Source: Pannonibacter phragmitetus DSM 14782
GTDB lineage: Bacteria > Pseudomonadota > Alphaproteobacteria > Rhizobiales > Stappiaceae
Assembly (NCBI RefSeq): GCF_000382365.1
Contig: NZ_KB908225.1
Coordinates: 13,574-77,573 of the forward strand
Length of the DNA stretch: 64,000 nucleotides
Direction of reading: 5' to 3'
Positions 26,589 to 34,945 of this stretch are shown here, in pieces. The notes beneath the pieces are model-generated. The model saw only the letters and a program-made list of their open reading frames with translations. It was not told where the DNA came from and ran no database searches. The position numbers and the translations under genes are program-made. Each line of letters opens with the position of its first letter. Position 1 is the stretch's first letter.

Positions 26589-27764
26589 ATGCATGACATG
26601 ACCCGCTGCGTGGTGAAGCCGGATGTGCGCGAGGAAGGCTTTGCAAGCCTCACCACGCCGGTGCACCGGGCTTCCACCATCGTCTTTGACACCGCGGAGG
26701 CCTTTGCAAGCCGCGGCGAGCGGGGGCTGGATGGCTACAGCTACGGGCTCCATGGCACACCGACAACGCGGGCGCTGGAGGCGCGGATCAACGCGCTGGA
26801 GGGCGGCTTCCACACCTTCCTCGCCCCCTCCGGTCAGGCCGCCAATGCCTTTGCCATGCTGGCGGTGCTGAAGCCGGGGCAAAAGGTGCTCATCACCGAA
26901 TCCTGCTACCCGCCGGTGCGGGACTTCGCGCTGCAGGACCTTGCCCGCCAGTCCATCACCGTGCAATTTTTCGATCCGCTGTCCGTGCCCGATCTGGAAG
27001 CCCGGCTGACACCGGAAACCGGCCTCGTCTGGTGCGAATCTCCCGGCTCCACCACCATGGAGGTGCAGGACATTCCCGCCATCGCCGCGCTTGCTCACCG
27101 GTCCGGCGCGCTGGTGGGGTGTGACAACACCTGGGCAACGCCGCTGCTGTTCAAGCCGCTGGCGCATGGCGCCGATATCGTCACCGAGGCGCTGACCAAA
27201 TATTTCTCCGGCACGTCGGACATTCTCATGGGCTCCATCAGCTTGCGCGAACCGGCGCTGGCCCATGCCCTGCGCAACCAGTTCGGCCGCTATGGCATCG
27301 GCGTCTCGCCCGATGATGCCAGCCACATCCTGCGCAGCATGGAATCCATGCCCCTGCGCCTTGCCCATGCCGGACGGGTGGCGCAGGAACTGGCCGCCCG
27401 CTTTGCCGCAGATGATCTGGTGGAAGCCGTGCTGCTGCCCTCACGGCCGGAATGCCCCGGTCACGAGATCTGGAAGCGGGACTTTGCCGGGGTCAGCGGC
27501 CTGTTTTCCGTGCTGTTCCGCCCTGAGGCGCTGCCGCATGTGGCCCCTGCCCTCAACGGGCTCACCACCTTCGCCATCGGCGCCTCCTGGGGCGGCAGCC
27601 GCAGCCTGATGGCGCCGCAGCCCATCCGCGAGGACCGGACCAGCCCCCGCTGGCAGCACACCCGCTCCGCCCTGCGCATCAGCACCGGCCTCGAAGACCC
27701 GCGTGACCTGATGGCAGACGTGGACGCGCTGCTGGAGAGGATCAGGGAGAAGGCGGGCGGGTGA
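26589..27764 (+). CDS. Cys/Met-metabolism PLP enzyme (cystathionine beta-lyase-like)
   Basis: A 391-residue cytoplasmic pyridoxal-phosphate enzyme of the cystathionine beta-lyase / gamma-synthase family. PLP and substrate elements: YSYGLHGTPTTRALE (about 49-64), APSGQAANAFAML (about 79-91; phosphate-binding SGQAA), CESPGSTTMEV (about 146), DNTWATPLLFKP (about 179-190) and the Schiff-base lysine K204 in EALTKYFSGTSD. The family carries out beta- or gamma-elimination and replacement on amino acids such as cystathionine. It follows the ABC importer by 75 bases on the same strand, so here it may break down the imported compound (for example releasing an amino acid moiety) instead of doing housekeeping MetC work. 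Substrate not determinable from sequence. GGAG is 8 bases before the ATG. Confidence 0.88.
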   Translation: MHDMTRCVVKPDVREEGFASLTTPVHRASTIVFDTAEAFASRGERGLDGYSYGLHGTPTTRALEARINALEGGFHTFLAPSGQAANAFAMLAVLKPGQKVLITESCYPPVRDFALQDLARQSITVQFFDPLSVPDLEARLTPETGLVWCESPGSTTMEVQDIPAIAALAHRSGALVGCDNTWATPLLFKPLAHGADIVTEALTKYFSGTSDILMGSISLREPALAHALRNQFGRYGIGVSPDDASHILRSMESMPLRLAHAGRVAQELAARFAADDLVEAVLLPSRPECPGHEIWKRDFAGVSGLFSVLFRPEALPHVAPALNGLTTFAIGASWGGSRSLMAPQPIREDRTSPRWQHTRSALRISTGLEDPRDLMADVDALLERIREKAGG

Positions 27765-27780
27765 ACGGCTCCAAACTGCT

Positions 27781-27862
27781 GACAAACCTGTAGCCCTCCA
27801 TCGCCATCCTCGGCCTTGTGTCGAGGATCTATACAAATCAATGGCTTGCAGATGGCCGGACA
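27781..27862. repeat. Dispersed intergenic element B, copy 1
   Basis: About 80 bases, reverse-complementary and about 85% similar to 62841-62927. Its centre is a hairpin-forming CATCCTCGGCCTTGTG...GAGGATC. It separates the convergent ends of the PLP enzyme gene and the TetR gene and may act as a weak bidirectional terminator. No coding capacity. Confidence 0.75.
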
Positions 27863-27882
27863 ATCCGGAACAGGCCCTTCCT

Positions 27883-28551
27883 TCAGTCCACCCCTCCCTC
27901 CCCTGCAAACCCGTGCCTTGCGTGAAACCTTGCCAGTTCGCGCTGGTTCGGGGGCTGGCCGGTGAAGATGGTGACATAGGCGGGGATGCGGTGCATGCGG
28001 GTGGGGAGGTCTTCGCGGGTCTGCATGGAGATGTAGCCGGTCTGGGTGAGATAGACCGTGCGGGCGCGCACGTCCGCTTCTGTGCCGCTGATGCCGAAGC
28101 GGGTGAAGAGGCCCGTCAGCGCTTCCAGCCGCAGGCGGTCGGCCTCCTGCACCTCCCGCAGAATGTCCGGCGATTGCAGCGCCCAGCTGCGCAGCGCAAA
28201 TTCCAGCCGTGAATCGAACAGCGCCGGGTCGAGCCAGCAGTCGATCACATTCAGCATCGCCTCGGCCAGCGTCTCTGCATAGGCGCCCGTCTGGCGGAGG
28301 ATGGCGCCGGTGTTCTTCTCCCGCCAGCGCGCCACCAGCGCAGCCAGAAGCGCCTCCCGGTCCTTGAAGAACCAGTAGAAGCTGGTGCGCGACAGATTGA
28401 GCTTCTTTGCCAGAGGCTGGATCTTCACCGCCTCCACGCCCGCCTCCAGCAGCGCCTCAAGGGCCGCATCCAGCCACAGGTCCGCAGAGCCGCGCCAGCC
28501 GGTTTCGCCCGTGATGCCGGTTTCCGCCGTGATGTCAGTGTCCTGTTTCAT
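27883..28551 (-). CDS. TetR family transcriptional regulator
   Basis: A 222-residue one-component repressor. The N-terminal helix-turn-helix (about residues 25-75) contains AALEALLEAGVEAVKIQPLAKKLNLSRTSFYWFFKDREALL, the classic TetR form with the FYWFFKD end of helix 3-4. The C-terminal half is a helical ligand domain (RLEFALRSWALQSPDILREV). It is divergent from an N-methylproline demethylase-like gene, and a perfect inverted repeat sits in the shared promoter, so it very probably represses that gene and itself until a ligand appears. Confidence 0.92.
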   Translation of the reverse strand: MKQDTDITAETGITGETGWRGSADLWLDAALEALLEAGVEAVKIQPLAKKLNLSRTSFYWFFKDREALLAALVARWREKNTGAILRQTGAYAETLAEAMLNVIDCWLDPALFDSRLEFALRSWALQSPDILREVQEADRLRLEALTGLFTRFGISGTEADVRARTVYLTQTGYISMQTREDLPTRMHRIPAYVTIFTGQPPNQRELARFHARHGFAGEGGVD

Positions 28552-28600
28552 CCCGCAAATCTAGCAGATGGCGCAGGCCCGTCAAAGAAAACGACACTCA

Positions 28601-28625
28601 TGCACTGAAACTTGACACCAGTGCA
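28601..28625. promoter_or_regulatory. Candidate TetR operator with embedded -35
   Basis: TGCACTG (28601-28607) and CAGTGCA (28619-28625) form a perfect 7-bp inverted repeat with an 11-base spacer. The spacer contains TTGACA (28612-28617), a consensus -35 hexamer reading toward the flavoprotein gene; the -10 is weak. It lies between the divergent TetR and flavoprotein genes. Confidence 0.6.
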
Positions 28626-28675
28626 CATTTCCACTTTGCTGAAGAAAACCGCCCTTCCAGAGAGGCAAAAGACCC

Positions 28676-30712
28676 ATGTCCAGCGACCCGCTTCTTCAGC
28701 CGTTCCAGCTCAAGCATCTCACCTTGCGCAACCGGATCATCATCACCTCGCATGAGCCGGCCTATCCGGAAGACGGCATGCCCAAGGGCCGTTACCGGGC
28801 CTATCACGTGGAGCGGGCGAAGGCCGGGGTGGCCATGACGATGACCGCAGGCTCCGCCGCCGTGTCGCGCGACAGCCCGCCCGTGTTCAACAACATCCTC
28901 GCCTGGAAGGACGAGGTGGTGAAATGGACAAGGGAGCTGACGGACGCGGTGCATGAGCAGGGCGCGGCCATCATGATCCAGCTCACCCACCTTGGCCGCC
29001 GCACCCGCTGGGACAAGGGCGACTGGCTGCCCGTCGTCTCTCCCTCTCACGCACGCGAAGCCGCGCACCGGGCCTTCCCGAAGCAGCTGGAAGACTGGGA
29101 TATCGAGCGGATCATCAAGGACTATGGCGATGCGGCCGAGCGCATGCAGGCCGGCGGCATGGATGGCATCGAGCTGGAAGCCTATGGCCATCTGATGGAT
29201 CAGTTCTGGTCGCCGCTGACCAACACGCTGGACGGCCCTTATGGCGGCCCGCTCGACAACCGGCTGCGCTTTGCCTTCGACGTGCTGCGCGAGATCCGCA
29301 AGCGCACCGGGCCGGATTTCATCGTCGGCATCCGCTACACGGCCGATGAACGGCTCGACGGCGGGCTGACGCCGGAGGACGGGCTGGAAATCTCCCGCCG
29401 CCTGAAGGACAGCGGCCTTGTGGACTTCCTCAACGTGGTGCGCGGCCATATCGATACGGATGCGGGCCTGACGGACGTAATCCCCATTCAGGGCATGGCC
29501 AGCGCGCCGCATCTGGATTTTGCCGGCAGCATCCGGGCGGAGACGAAGCTGCCGACCTTCCATGCGGCGCGCATTCCCGATGTGGCCACCGCCCGCCATG
29601 CGGTGGCCAGCGGCAAGGTGGACCTCGTCGGCATGACCCGCGCCCACATGGCCGATCCGCATCTGGTGCGCAAGATCATCGCCGGGCAGGAAGAGCGCAT
29701 CCGCCCCTGCACCGGCGCCAATTATTGCCTCGACCGGATCTATCAGGGCGGCCTTGCCTTCTGCATCCACAACGCCGCCACCGGGCGCGAGGAGACGATG
29801 CCGCATGACATCGCCCCTGCCGCGCGCCGCCGCAAGGTGGTGATCGTGGGCGCAGGCCCCGCCGGGCTGGAAGCCGCACGGGTGGCCGGTGAGCGCGGGC
29901 ATGAGGTGACCGTGTTCGAGGCCGCCGCCCGGCCCGGCGGCCAGATCCGCCTGACCGCCCAGAGCGAACGGCGGCGGGAGATGCTGCCGGTCATCGATTG
30001 GCGCATGGCCGAATGCGAGCGGCTCGGCGTCTCCTTCCGCTTCAACACCTGGGCGGAAAGCGCCGATGTTCTGGCGGACAAGCCCGATGTGGTGATCATC
30101 GCCACCGGCGGCCTGCCGGATACGGAGGTTCTGAGTGCGGGCAACGATCTGGTGGTTTCCGCCTGGGACATTCTCTCCGGCGATGTGAAGCCCGGACGGC
30201 AGGTGCTGGTCTATGACGATGCAGGCGACCACACCGGCCTGCAGGCCGCGGAACTGATCGCAAAGAGCGGCTCCAGCGTCGAGATCATGACCCCCGACCG
30301 CAGCTTTGCGCCGGAGGTGATGGCCATGAACCTGGTGCCCTACATGCGCAGCCTGCAGACGCTGGACACGCGCTTCACCGTGACATGGCGGCTGCAGGCG
30401 GTGGAACGGCAGGGCAACCTGCTCACCGCCCATCTGGGCAGCGATTACGGCGGAGCCAGTGAGACGCGGTCGGTGGATCAGGTGGTCATCAACCACGGCA
30501 CCCTGCCGCTGGCCGATCTCTATTTCGAGCTGAAGCCGCTGTCGTCGAACCTCGGAGAAGTGTCGCACGAGGCGCTGATCGGGGGCCAGCCGCAGGAGAT
30601 CTGCCGCAACCCCGGCGGCACCTTCCAGCTCTTCCGCATCGGCGACGCCGTCGCCTCCCGCAACACCCACGCCGCGATCTATGATGCGCTGCGGCTGGTG
30701 AAGGACATGTGA
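28676..30712 (+). CDS. FMN/Fe-S/FAD oxidoreductase, N-methylproline demethylase-like
   Basis: A 678-residue three-part flavoprotein of the 2,4-dienoyl-CoA reductase / trimethylamine dehydrogenase family. The N-terminal old-yellow-enzyme TIM barrel (about 1-370) binds FMN (LRNRIIITSHEPAY, MIQLTHLGRR, GIELEAYGHLMDQFWSP). A 4Fe-4S motif follows (CTGANYC then about 12 residues to C in AFCIHNAATG, about 340-365). The C-terminal half (about 380-678) has a dinucleotide fold VVIVGAGPAGLEAARVAG and a second NAD(P)/FAD region. The HEPAY and YGHLMDQFWSP wording is that of alphaproteobacterial stachydrine/N-methylproline or dimethylglycine demethylases, suggesting growth on methylated osmolytes; the exact substrate is inferred. 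It is probably repressed by the divergent TetR. Confidence 0.85.
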   Translation: MSSDPLLQPFQLKHLTLRNRIIITSHEPAYPEDGMPKGRYRAYHVERAKAGVAMTMTAGSAAVSRDSPPVFNNILAWKDEVVKWTRELTDAVHEQGAAIMIQLTHLGRRTRWDKGDWLPVVSPSHAREAAHRAFPKQLEDWDIERIIKDYGDAAERMQAGGMDGIELEAYGHLMDQFWSPLTNTLDGPYGGPLDNRLRFAFDVLREIRKRTGPDFIVGIRYTADERLDGGLTPEDGLEISRRLKDSGLVDFLNVVRGHIDTDAGLTDVIPIQGMASAPHLDFAGSIRAETKLPTFHAARIPDVATARHAVASGKVDLVGMTRAHMADPHLVRKIIAGQEERIRPCTGANYCLDRIYQGGLAFCIHNAATGREETMPHDIAPAARRRKVVIVGAGPAGLEAARVAGERGHEVTVFEAAARPGGQIRLTAQSERRREMLPVIDWRMAECERLGVSFRFNTWAESADVLADKPDVVIIATGGLPDTEVLSAGNDLVVSAWDILSGDVKPGRQVLVYDDAGDHTGLQAAELIAKSGSSVEIMTPDRSFAPEVMAMNLVPYMRSLQTLDTRFTVTWRLQAVERQGNLLTAHLGSDYGGASETRSVDQVVINHGTLPLADLYFELKPLSSNLGEVSHEALIGGQPQEICRNPGGTFQLFRIGDAVASRNTHAAIYDALRLVKDM

Positions 30713-30964
30713 GGGGTGGGGATAGACTTCAGGGTGGATGGGGAGGTGATGGCAGCCGTTGTTTCAATGGCACGGCCTATCTGTTCCCCTCCCCCTTGAG
30801 GGCAGGGGAGCTTAGAGGCCCTGCCCAGTCACCCAGATTACAGCCGTCCCAAAACCCTGAACCTCGTCCAGCACGATCAGTGCACCCAGCAGCCGCCAAA
30901 CCCGAGAGCCAGCCGATGACCGAAACCCTTTCCCGCCCCGACCGTTTCCGCCTGTCGCCCCGCT

Positions 30965-32158
30965 TCACTCCAGCCGCGCGCTGAAGGCCGGGCGGGGGAC
31001 GGGGCCGGTGACGGCGGGCCAGAAGGCGCAGGTGAAACAGGCCCAGCCGAGGACCCAGGCGAGCGCGGCCGCCTTCACCGCCCCGTCCAACGCGATGCCC
31101 GCAGCCAGAACCCGCAGCAGCGCCGAGATCTGGACCAGCATCAGGGCGGCGGTCATCAGCGGTGTCATGATCAACTGCCGGTCATGCCGCCGCATCGCCG
31201 GGCGCAGCATCACCGCCATCATCATGCCGCCCATGGCGCCCATCGTCAGGGCATGGCGGGCGGAGACCGGATCAATCAGCTCCGGCCGCCAGATGGCCAG
31301 AGCCTGAAGCAGGAAGGCGGCCGGGAGCCAGCCATAGGCAATGTGCAGCCACAAGAGCGCCGGATAGCCGAGAGTTCTGAAGGTCTTCCAGGACGGCAGG
31401 CGCACAAGAACGAGCCCCGCAGCGGCGAGCCACAGGCAGCCAGACGCCGCCAGCCAGCCGGACCATTCGAGCAGGCTTGCAGCGGCGATGACGGGAAGCA
31501 GGGGAACCGGGGCGAGGAGCTGAGGCGGGGCAGCGGCGGATATCCGCGCCAGCCAGACGCCCGTGAAGGCAGGCACCGCTCTGCCGCCCACATGGGCGAG
31601 CAGCAGGGTGAAGGGCAGCAGCAGGGCGGCGGCAGGCACATGGCCGAAGCCGGACAGGCCTGCACCTGCCGCAGCCGCCAGCATCAGCCCCGCCGCAATC
31701 CAGCCCCGGCCCGCCACTCCGGCACGGGCCAGCGTTCCGGCACGGGCCAGCGGCACCGCCAGAGCCATGGCCACGAACAGAAAGTAAAGCGCATTGGCAA
31801 GGCCCGTGATGCTGCCGCCTGCGGGCAGCACGGCCATCAGCTCCAGGCCCGCCGCCCCCCGCGCCAGACACCACAGGACCACGGCCCCCGCTGTCACGCG
31901 GGACGGGGCAAGCTGCCCCTGTGTCCAGGCGGGCAGGGACGTCAGCAGATAGCCGCCCGCCGCTGCCCCTGCCATGCCCAGAAGAAGCTCTCGCGCATGC
32001 CAGATCCCGCGCTCCGGCACCCATCCGGCCGGAAGCAGCCAGACCAGCGGCACGAGCGCCGCCCAGAGACCCGCCAGCAGAAACAGCGGCTGGCACGGCA
32101 ACAGGCGGCCAGTTGCGGGCGTGAGTTCGGGAGAAGGCGGCGCAACGTCACGGGACAT
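30965..32158 (-). CDS. nnrS: NnrS family haem-copper membrane protein
   Basis: About 397 residues with roughly 12 transmembrane helices. NnrS proteins help cells withstand nitric oxide and its iron-thiolate products. Family marks: WHARELLLGMAGAAAGGYLLTSLPAWT (about 53-80), LAHVGGRAVPAFTGVWL (the conserved 'ggR..p.fT' block) and HALTMGAMGGMMMAVMLRPAMRRHDR near 310. I chose the ATG at 32158 because the perfect NnrR-like palindrome at 32193-32208 would otherwise lie inside the coding region. It is divergent from DUF2249-ccoG-norEF. Confidence 0.9.
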   Translation of the reverse strand: MSRDVAPPSPELTPATGRLLPCQPLFLLAGLWAALVPLVWLLPAGWVPERGIWHARELLLGMAGAAAGGYLLTSLPAWTQGQLAPSRVTAGAVVLWCLARGAAGLELMAVLPAGGSITGLANALYFLFVAMALAVPLARAGTLARAGVAGRGWIAAGLMLAAAAGAGLSGFGHVPAAALLLPFTLLLAHVGGRAVPAFTGVWLARISAAAPPQLLAPVPLLPVIAAASLLEWSGWLAASGCLWLAAAGLVLVRLPSWKTFRTLGYPALLWLHIAYGWLPAAFLLQALAIWRPELIDPVSARHALTMGAMGGMMMAVMLRPAMRRHDRQLIMTPLMTAALMLVQISALLRVLAAGIALDGAVKAAALAWVLGWACFTCAFWPAVTGPVPRPAFSARLE

Positions 32159-32192
32159 GCGCCGGACATTAGCGGCGCCTGCGCCTGCCGAG

Positions 32193-32208
32193 TTTGTGCC
32201 CGCACAAA
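32193..32208. promoter_or_regulatory. NnrR-type CRP/FNR-family operator
   Basis: TTTGTGCCCGCACAAA is a perfect 7-bp inverted repeat with a 2-base centre, equivalently TTGTG-N4-CACAA. That fits the TTGYG-N4-CRCAA type of site used by the nitric-oxide sensor NnrR in alphaproteobacteria. It lies 35 bases from the nnrS start and 64 bases from the DUF2249 gene, so one site could activate both directions under nitric oxide. Confidence 0.75.
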
Positions 32209-32271
32209 GAAGCAGCGCCCCCGCCCTGTCAGGATCCGGCTGATCCTGCAAGACAATGCCCGGAGGCCCGC

Positions 32272-32517
32272 ATGACCGTTCCGCAGTTCGAGACCATCCC
32301 CGCCATCGATGTCTGCGGCCTGCCCTGCGTCATCCGCCGTGCGCTTGTGTGCGAGACGTTTGATGCCCTCTTGCCCGGAAGCTCTTTCGAGCTTGTCAAC
32401 GACCGCGACCCCTCGCCCCTCAAGGCGCAATTCGCCCAGCGGTCCGTTGCGGGCTTCACCTGGGACACTCTGGAAAGCGGCCCGCAGATCTGGCGGGTGC
32501 GGATCGGCAGGCCATGA
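32272..32517 (+). CDS. DUF2249 domain protein
   Basis: An 81-residue cytoplasmic protein of the DUF2249 type: the block EALVCETFDALLPGSSFELVNDRDP-like sequence (here RRALVCETFDALLPG then FELVNDRDPSPL) and WRVRIGR at the end. DUF2249 proteins are often encoded beside denitrification and nitric-oxide genes; a role in metal or cofactor handling has been suggested but is not established. GGAGG lies five bases before the ATG at 32272; its stop overlaps the ccoG start (ATGA). It is the first gene downstream of the NnrR-like site. Confidence 0.85.
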   Translation: MTVPQFETIPAIDVCGLPCVIRRALVCETFDALLPGSSFELVNDRDPSPLKAQFAQRSVAGFTWDTLESGPQIWRVRIGRP

Positions 32518-33983
32518 CCTATCAGATCATTCCCCCCATAACGGGAAAACCAATAGCTGCAAGGCCATCCCGGCCGCTGGGCCTGCCCGCCGCAAACGGC
32601 GACCGCGTCATTCCGCAGGCGGTGAAGGGCAAGTTCCGCACGCTGAAATGGCGGCTGCTGGTCTTGTGCCTTGCGGTCTATTACGTGCTGCCCTTCCTGC
32701 GCTGGGGCCGCGGGGCCGGCCAGCCGGATCAGGCGGTTCTGTTTGATCTCGCCAATGTGCGCTTCTACGTCTTCTTCATCGAGATCCGGGCGCAGGAGCT
32801 TTATTACCTCACCGGCCTTCTGGTGCTGGCAACTCTCGTTCTGGTGCTGATGAATGCGCTGGCCGGGCGCGTCTGGTGCGGTTTCTTCTGCCCGCAGACC
32901 ATCTGGACGGATCTCTTCCTGCTGGTGGAGCGCAGGTTCGAGGGTGACCGCCGCCAGCAGATGCAGGCGCTGAAGCAGCCGCTCACCCTTTCGAAGCTTT
33001 GGCGCAAGACGGCCAAGCATGTGGTCTGGCTGGGCATTGCGGCGGCCACGGGCGGCGCCTTCGTGCTCTATTTCGCCGATGCCCCGACCCTGCTGCGCAG
33101 TCTTGCTTCGGGCGAAGCACCGCTGCTGGCCTACAGCATGGTGCTGACGCTCACCTTCACCACCTATGCGCTGGCGGGCCTTGCGCGGGAAAAGGTCTGC
33201 ACCTTCATGTGCCCCTGGCCGCGCCTGCAAGGGGCGATCTGGGATGCGCAGGCGCTGACCGTGAACTACCGCCCGCAGCGGGGCGAACCGCGCATGTCGG
33301 CCAAGAAGGCCGTGATCGCACGGGAGATGGGCCTTCCGGCGGGCGATTGCGTTGACTGCAATGCCTGCGTTGCCGTCTGCCCCATGGGCATCGACATCCG
33401 CCAGGGGCCGAGCATTGCCTGCATCAATTGCGGCCTGTGCGTGGATGCCTGCGACAGCACCATGTTCCGGCTCGACCGGCTGCGCGGGCTGATCGACTAC
33501 GAGAGCTGGACCAATATCGAGCGGGAGATGCAGGGCAAGCCACGCCAGCCCGTGCGCCTGCTGCGGCCCAAGGTGCTGGCCATTGCGCTGGCCGCGCTGG
33601 CACTGGCCGCCGGTATGGCCATCCACCTGTCGGGCCGTGCGACGCTGGCCCTTGCCGTCATCCACGAGCGCACCCCCGCCGCCGTGCAGCTCGGCGATGG
33701 CCAGATCCGCAATGCCTATGAGGTGCGGATCACCAACACCGCGGGCGAGGCGTCGCTGATCCGCCTGTCGGCCACGGGCGCCGCCCCGCTCACCCTCGCC
33801 TCCCCCGGACTTGAGCCGGATGAGGACGGCAGCCTTGCGGTGGATCTTGCCGCCGATGGCAGCCGCAAGCTGCGGGTGACGCTGACAGGCAGCCGTAAAC
33901 TCGCCGGAGACATCCGCTTCACCCTGCAAAACCCGGCCAACGGCGGGGAAGCCGCAACCCAGAGCCGGTTCTTCCTGCCATGA
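32514..33983 (+). CDS. ccoG: CcoG/FixG-type 4Fe-4S cytochrome oxidase accessory protein
   Basis: A 489-residue membrane protein with N-terminal and central transmembrane helices. Typical marks: RVWCGFFCPQTIWTDLF (about 120-136), VCTFMCPWPRLQG (about 228-240), and two ferredoxin-type clusters CVDCNACVAVCPMGIDIRQ and CINCGLCVDACD (about 281-320). The C-terminal Ig-like domain (about 385-489) is the FixG C-terminal domain. CcoG is known as a copper reductase that supports assembly of cbb3 oxidase. Here it sits between DUF2249 and norEF in a nitric-oxide locus and not with ccoNOQP, so it may serve copper delivery under NO stress or be a rdxA-like paralogue. Confidence 0.93.
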   Translation: MTYQIIPPITGKPIAARPSRPLGLPAANGDRVIPQAVKGKFRTLKWRLLVLCLAVYYVLPFLRWGRGAGQPDQAVLFDLANVRFYVFFIEIRAQELYYLTGLLVLATLVLVLMNALAGRVWCGFFCPQTIWTDLFLLVERRFEGDRRQQMQALKQPLTLSKLWRKTAKHVVWLGIAAATGGAFVLYFADAPTLLRSLASGEAPLLAYSMVLTLTFTTYALAGLAREKVCTFMCPWPRLQGAIWDAQALTVNYRPQRGEPRMSAKKAVIAREMGLPAGDCVDCNACVAVCPMGIDIRQGPSIACINCGLCVDACDSTMFRLDRLRGLIDYESWTNIEREMQGKPRQPVRLLRPKVLAIALAALALAAGMAIHLSGRATLALAVIHERTPAAVQLGDGQIRNAYEVRITNTAGEASLIRLSATGAAPLTLASPGLEPDEDGSLAVDLAADGSRKLRVTLTGSRKLAGDIRFTLQNPANGGEAATQSRFFLP

Positions 33984-34058
33984 GCTGGGTTTGCATTGGA
34001 GGCAGTGAGGCATTCGGACTGTGGCATGGCCTCTCCGCCCCCCTCTCCCTAGTGGGGC

Positions 34059-34256
34059 ATTGTTCACAACGGACTTCCAGTCAGGCACCAGTTCCTCTCC
34101 CCCTTGAGGGGGAGATGCCCCCGGCAGGGGGCAGAGGGGGGTAATTGCCTGTCCGCTTGTAAGAGAGTTTCGGCCGTGTTGAAGCGCTGCCACCCCCCTC
34201 TGTCTGCTAACGCAGACATCTCCCCCTCAAGGGGGGAGAGGGGCGCTGCGGCAAAA
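34059..34256. repeat. Dispersed palindromic intergenic element, copy 2
   Basis: Second copy of the element at 20971-21170, in the same orientation, with the same internal inverted arms (CTCCCCCTTGAGGGGGAGATG and complement). The associated unit TTCTTCCTCCGTGCGTCCA...GTAAACACTG at 34265-34345 follows it in the opposite sense to copy 1 flanks and recurs near 54930. It fills the 382-base gap between ccoG and norE; nothing else is recognisable there. Confidence 0.8.
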
Positions 34257-34365
34257 CGAAGGTTCATTCTTCCTCCGTGCGTCCAATGTAAACACTGCCC
34301 CTCAAGGGGGAGAGGAGCTGAAACGCCGTGCCGGGTAAACACCAACTGCCGCCGTGAGCGGGAAC

Positions 34366-34941
34366 ATGAAAGCCCATCCGATGCCCCACCCGTCAACAAC
34401 AGCCCAGCCGGAGCAGGAAGATCTCGAAGGCCTGCCCGGCAATGTGCTGATGTGGATCTTCATCCTCGGCGATGTTGCGGTGTTTGCCCTGCTGCTGGGC
34501 GGCTTTGGTGTGGCCAAGCTGCTGAACCGGGAGGCCTTTCTCGCCGGGCAGGCGCAGCTTTCGGGCACTGCGGCGCTGATGGAGACCTTTGCGCTCATCC
34601 TCAGCGGCTGGCTGGCGGCCATTGCGGTGGAGCGCCAGCGCCTTGGCCGCAGCATCCGGCCTGCTCTCGCAGGGGCAATAGGGTTCGGCAGCCTGTTTCT
34701 GGTGTTCAAGGCGGGCGAATATGCGCAGAGCCTTGAAGCCTTCAGCTATGAGGAGAGTTTCGCGCAGATCTATTACCTGCTGACCGGCTTCCACGCCCTG
34801 CATGTCATCCTCGGGCTGGTGCTGCTGCTGGTGTCCTTCGCACGCTCACAGGCTCAGAACCTGCCGGATTTTGTCCGCTACTGGCATTTCACCGACATCG
34901 TGTGGCTGCTGATCTTCCCCACGGTCTATATCCTGAGGTGA
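34366..34941 (+). CDS. norE: NorE-like haem-copper oxidase subunit III family protein
   Basis: About 191 residues, five transmembrane helices, with the subunit III signatures LPGNVLMWIFILGDVAVFALL (about 25-45), LVFKAGEY, YYLLTGFHALHVILGLVLLL (about 140-160) and the C-terminal YWHFTDIVWLLIFPTVYI. Short subunit III homologues of this sort accompany nitric oxide reductase (NorE). The enzyme genes norCB are not in the window. I used the ATG at 34366; a GTG four codons upstream is possible. It is followed 4 bases later by norF. Confidence 0.85.
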   Translation: MKAHPMPHPSTTAQPEQEDLEGLPGNVLMWIFILGDVAVFALLLGGFGVAKLLNREAFLAGQAQLSGTAALMETFALILSGWLAAIAVERQRLGRSIRPALAGAIGFGSLFLVFKAGEYAQSLEAFSYEESFAQIYYLLTGFHALHVILGLVLLLVSFARSQAQNLPDFVRYWHFTDIVWLLIFPTVYILR

Positions 34942-34945
34942 TGCG

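Noticed and set aside
28598-30670. A 690-codon frame on the minus strand opposite the flavoprotein gene
   Set aside because: Antisense shadow caused by high GC in third positions; no recognisable domain, while the plus-strand frame shows FMN, Fe-S and FAD motifs.
30916-30984. A 22-codon frame (MTETLSRPDRFRLSPRF...) between the flavoprotein and nnrS genes
   Set aside because: Very short, no clear ribosome site, and overlaps the end of nnrS on the other strand; not enough to call a gene.
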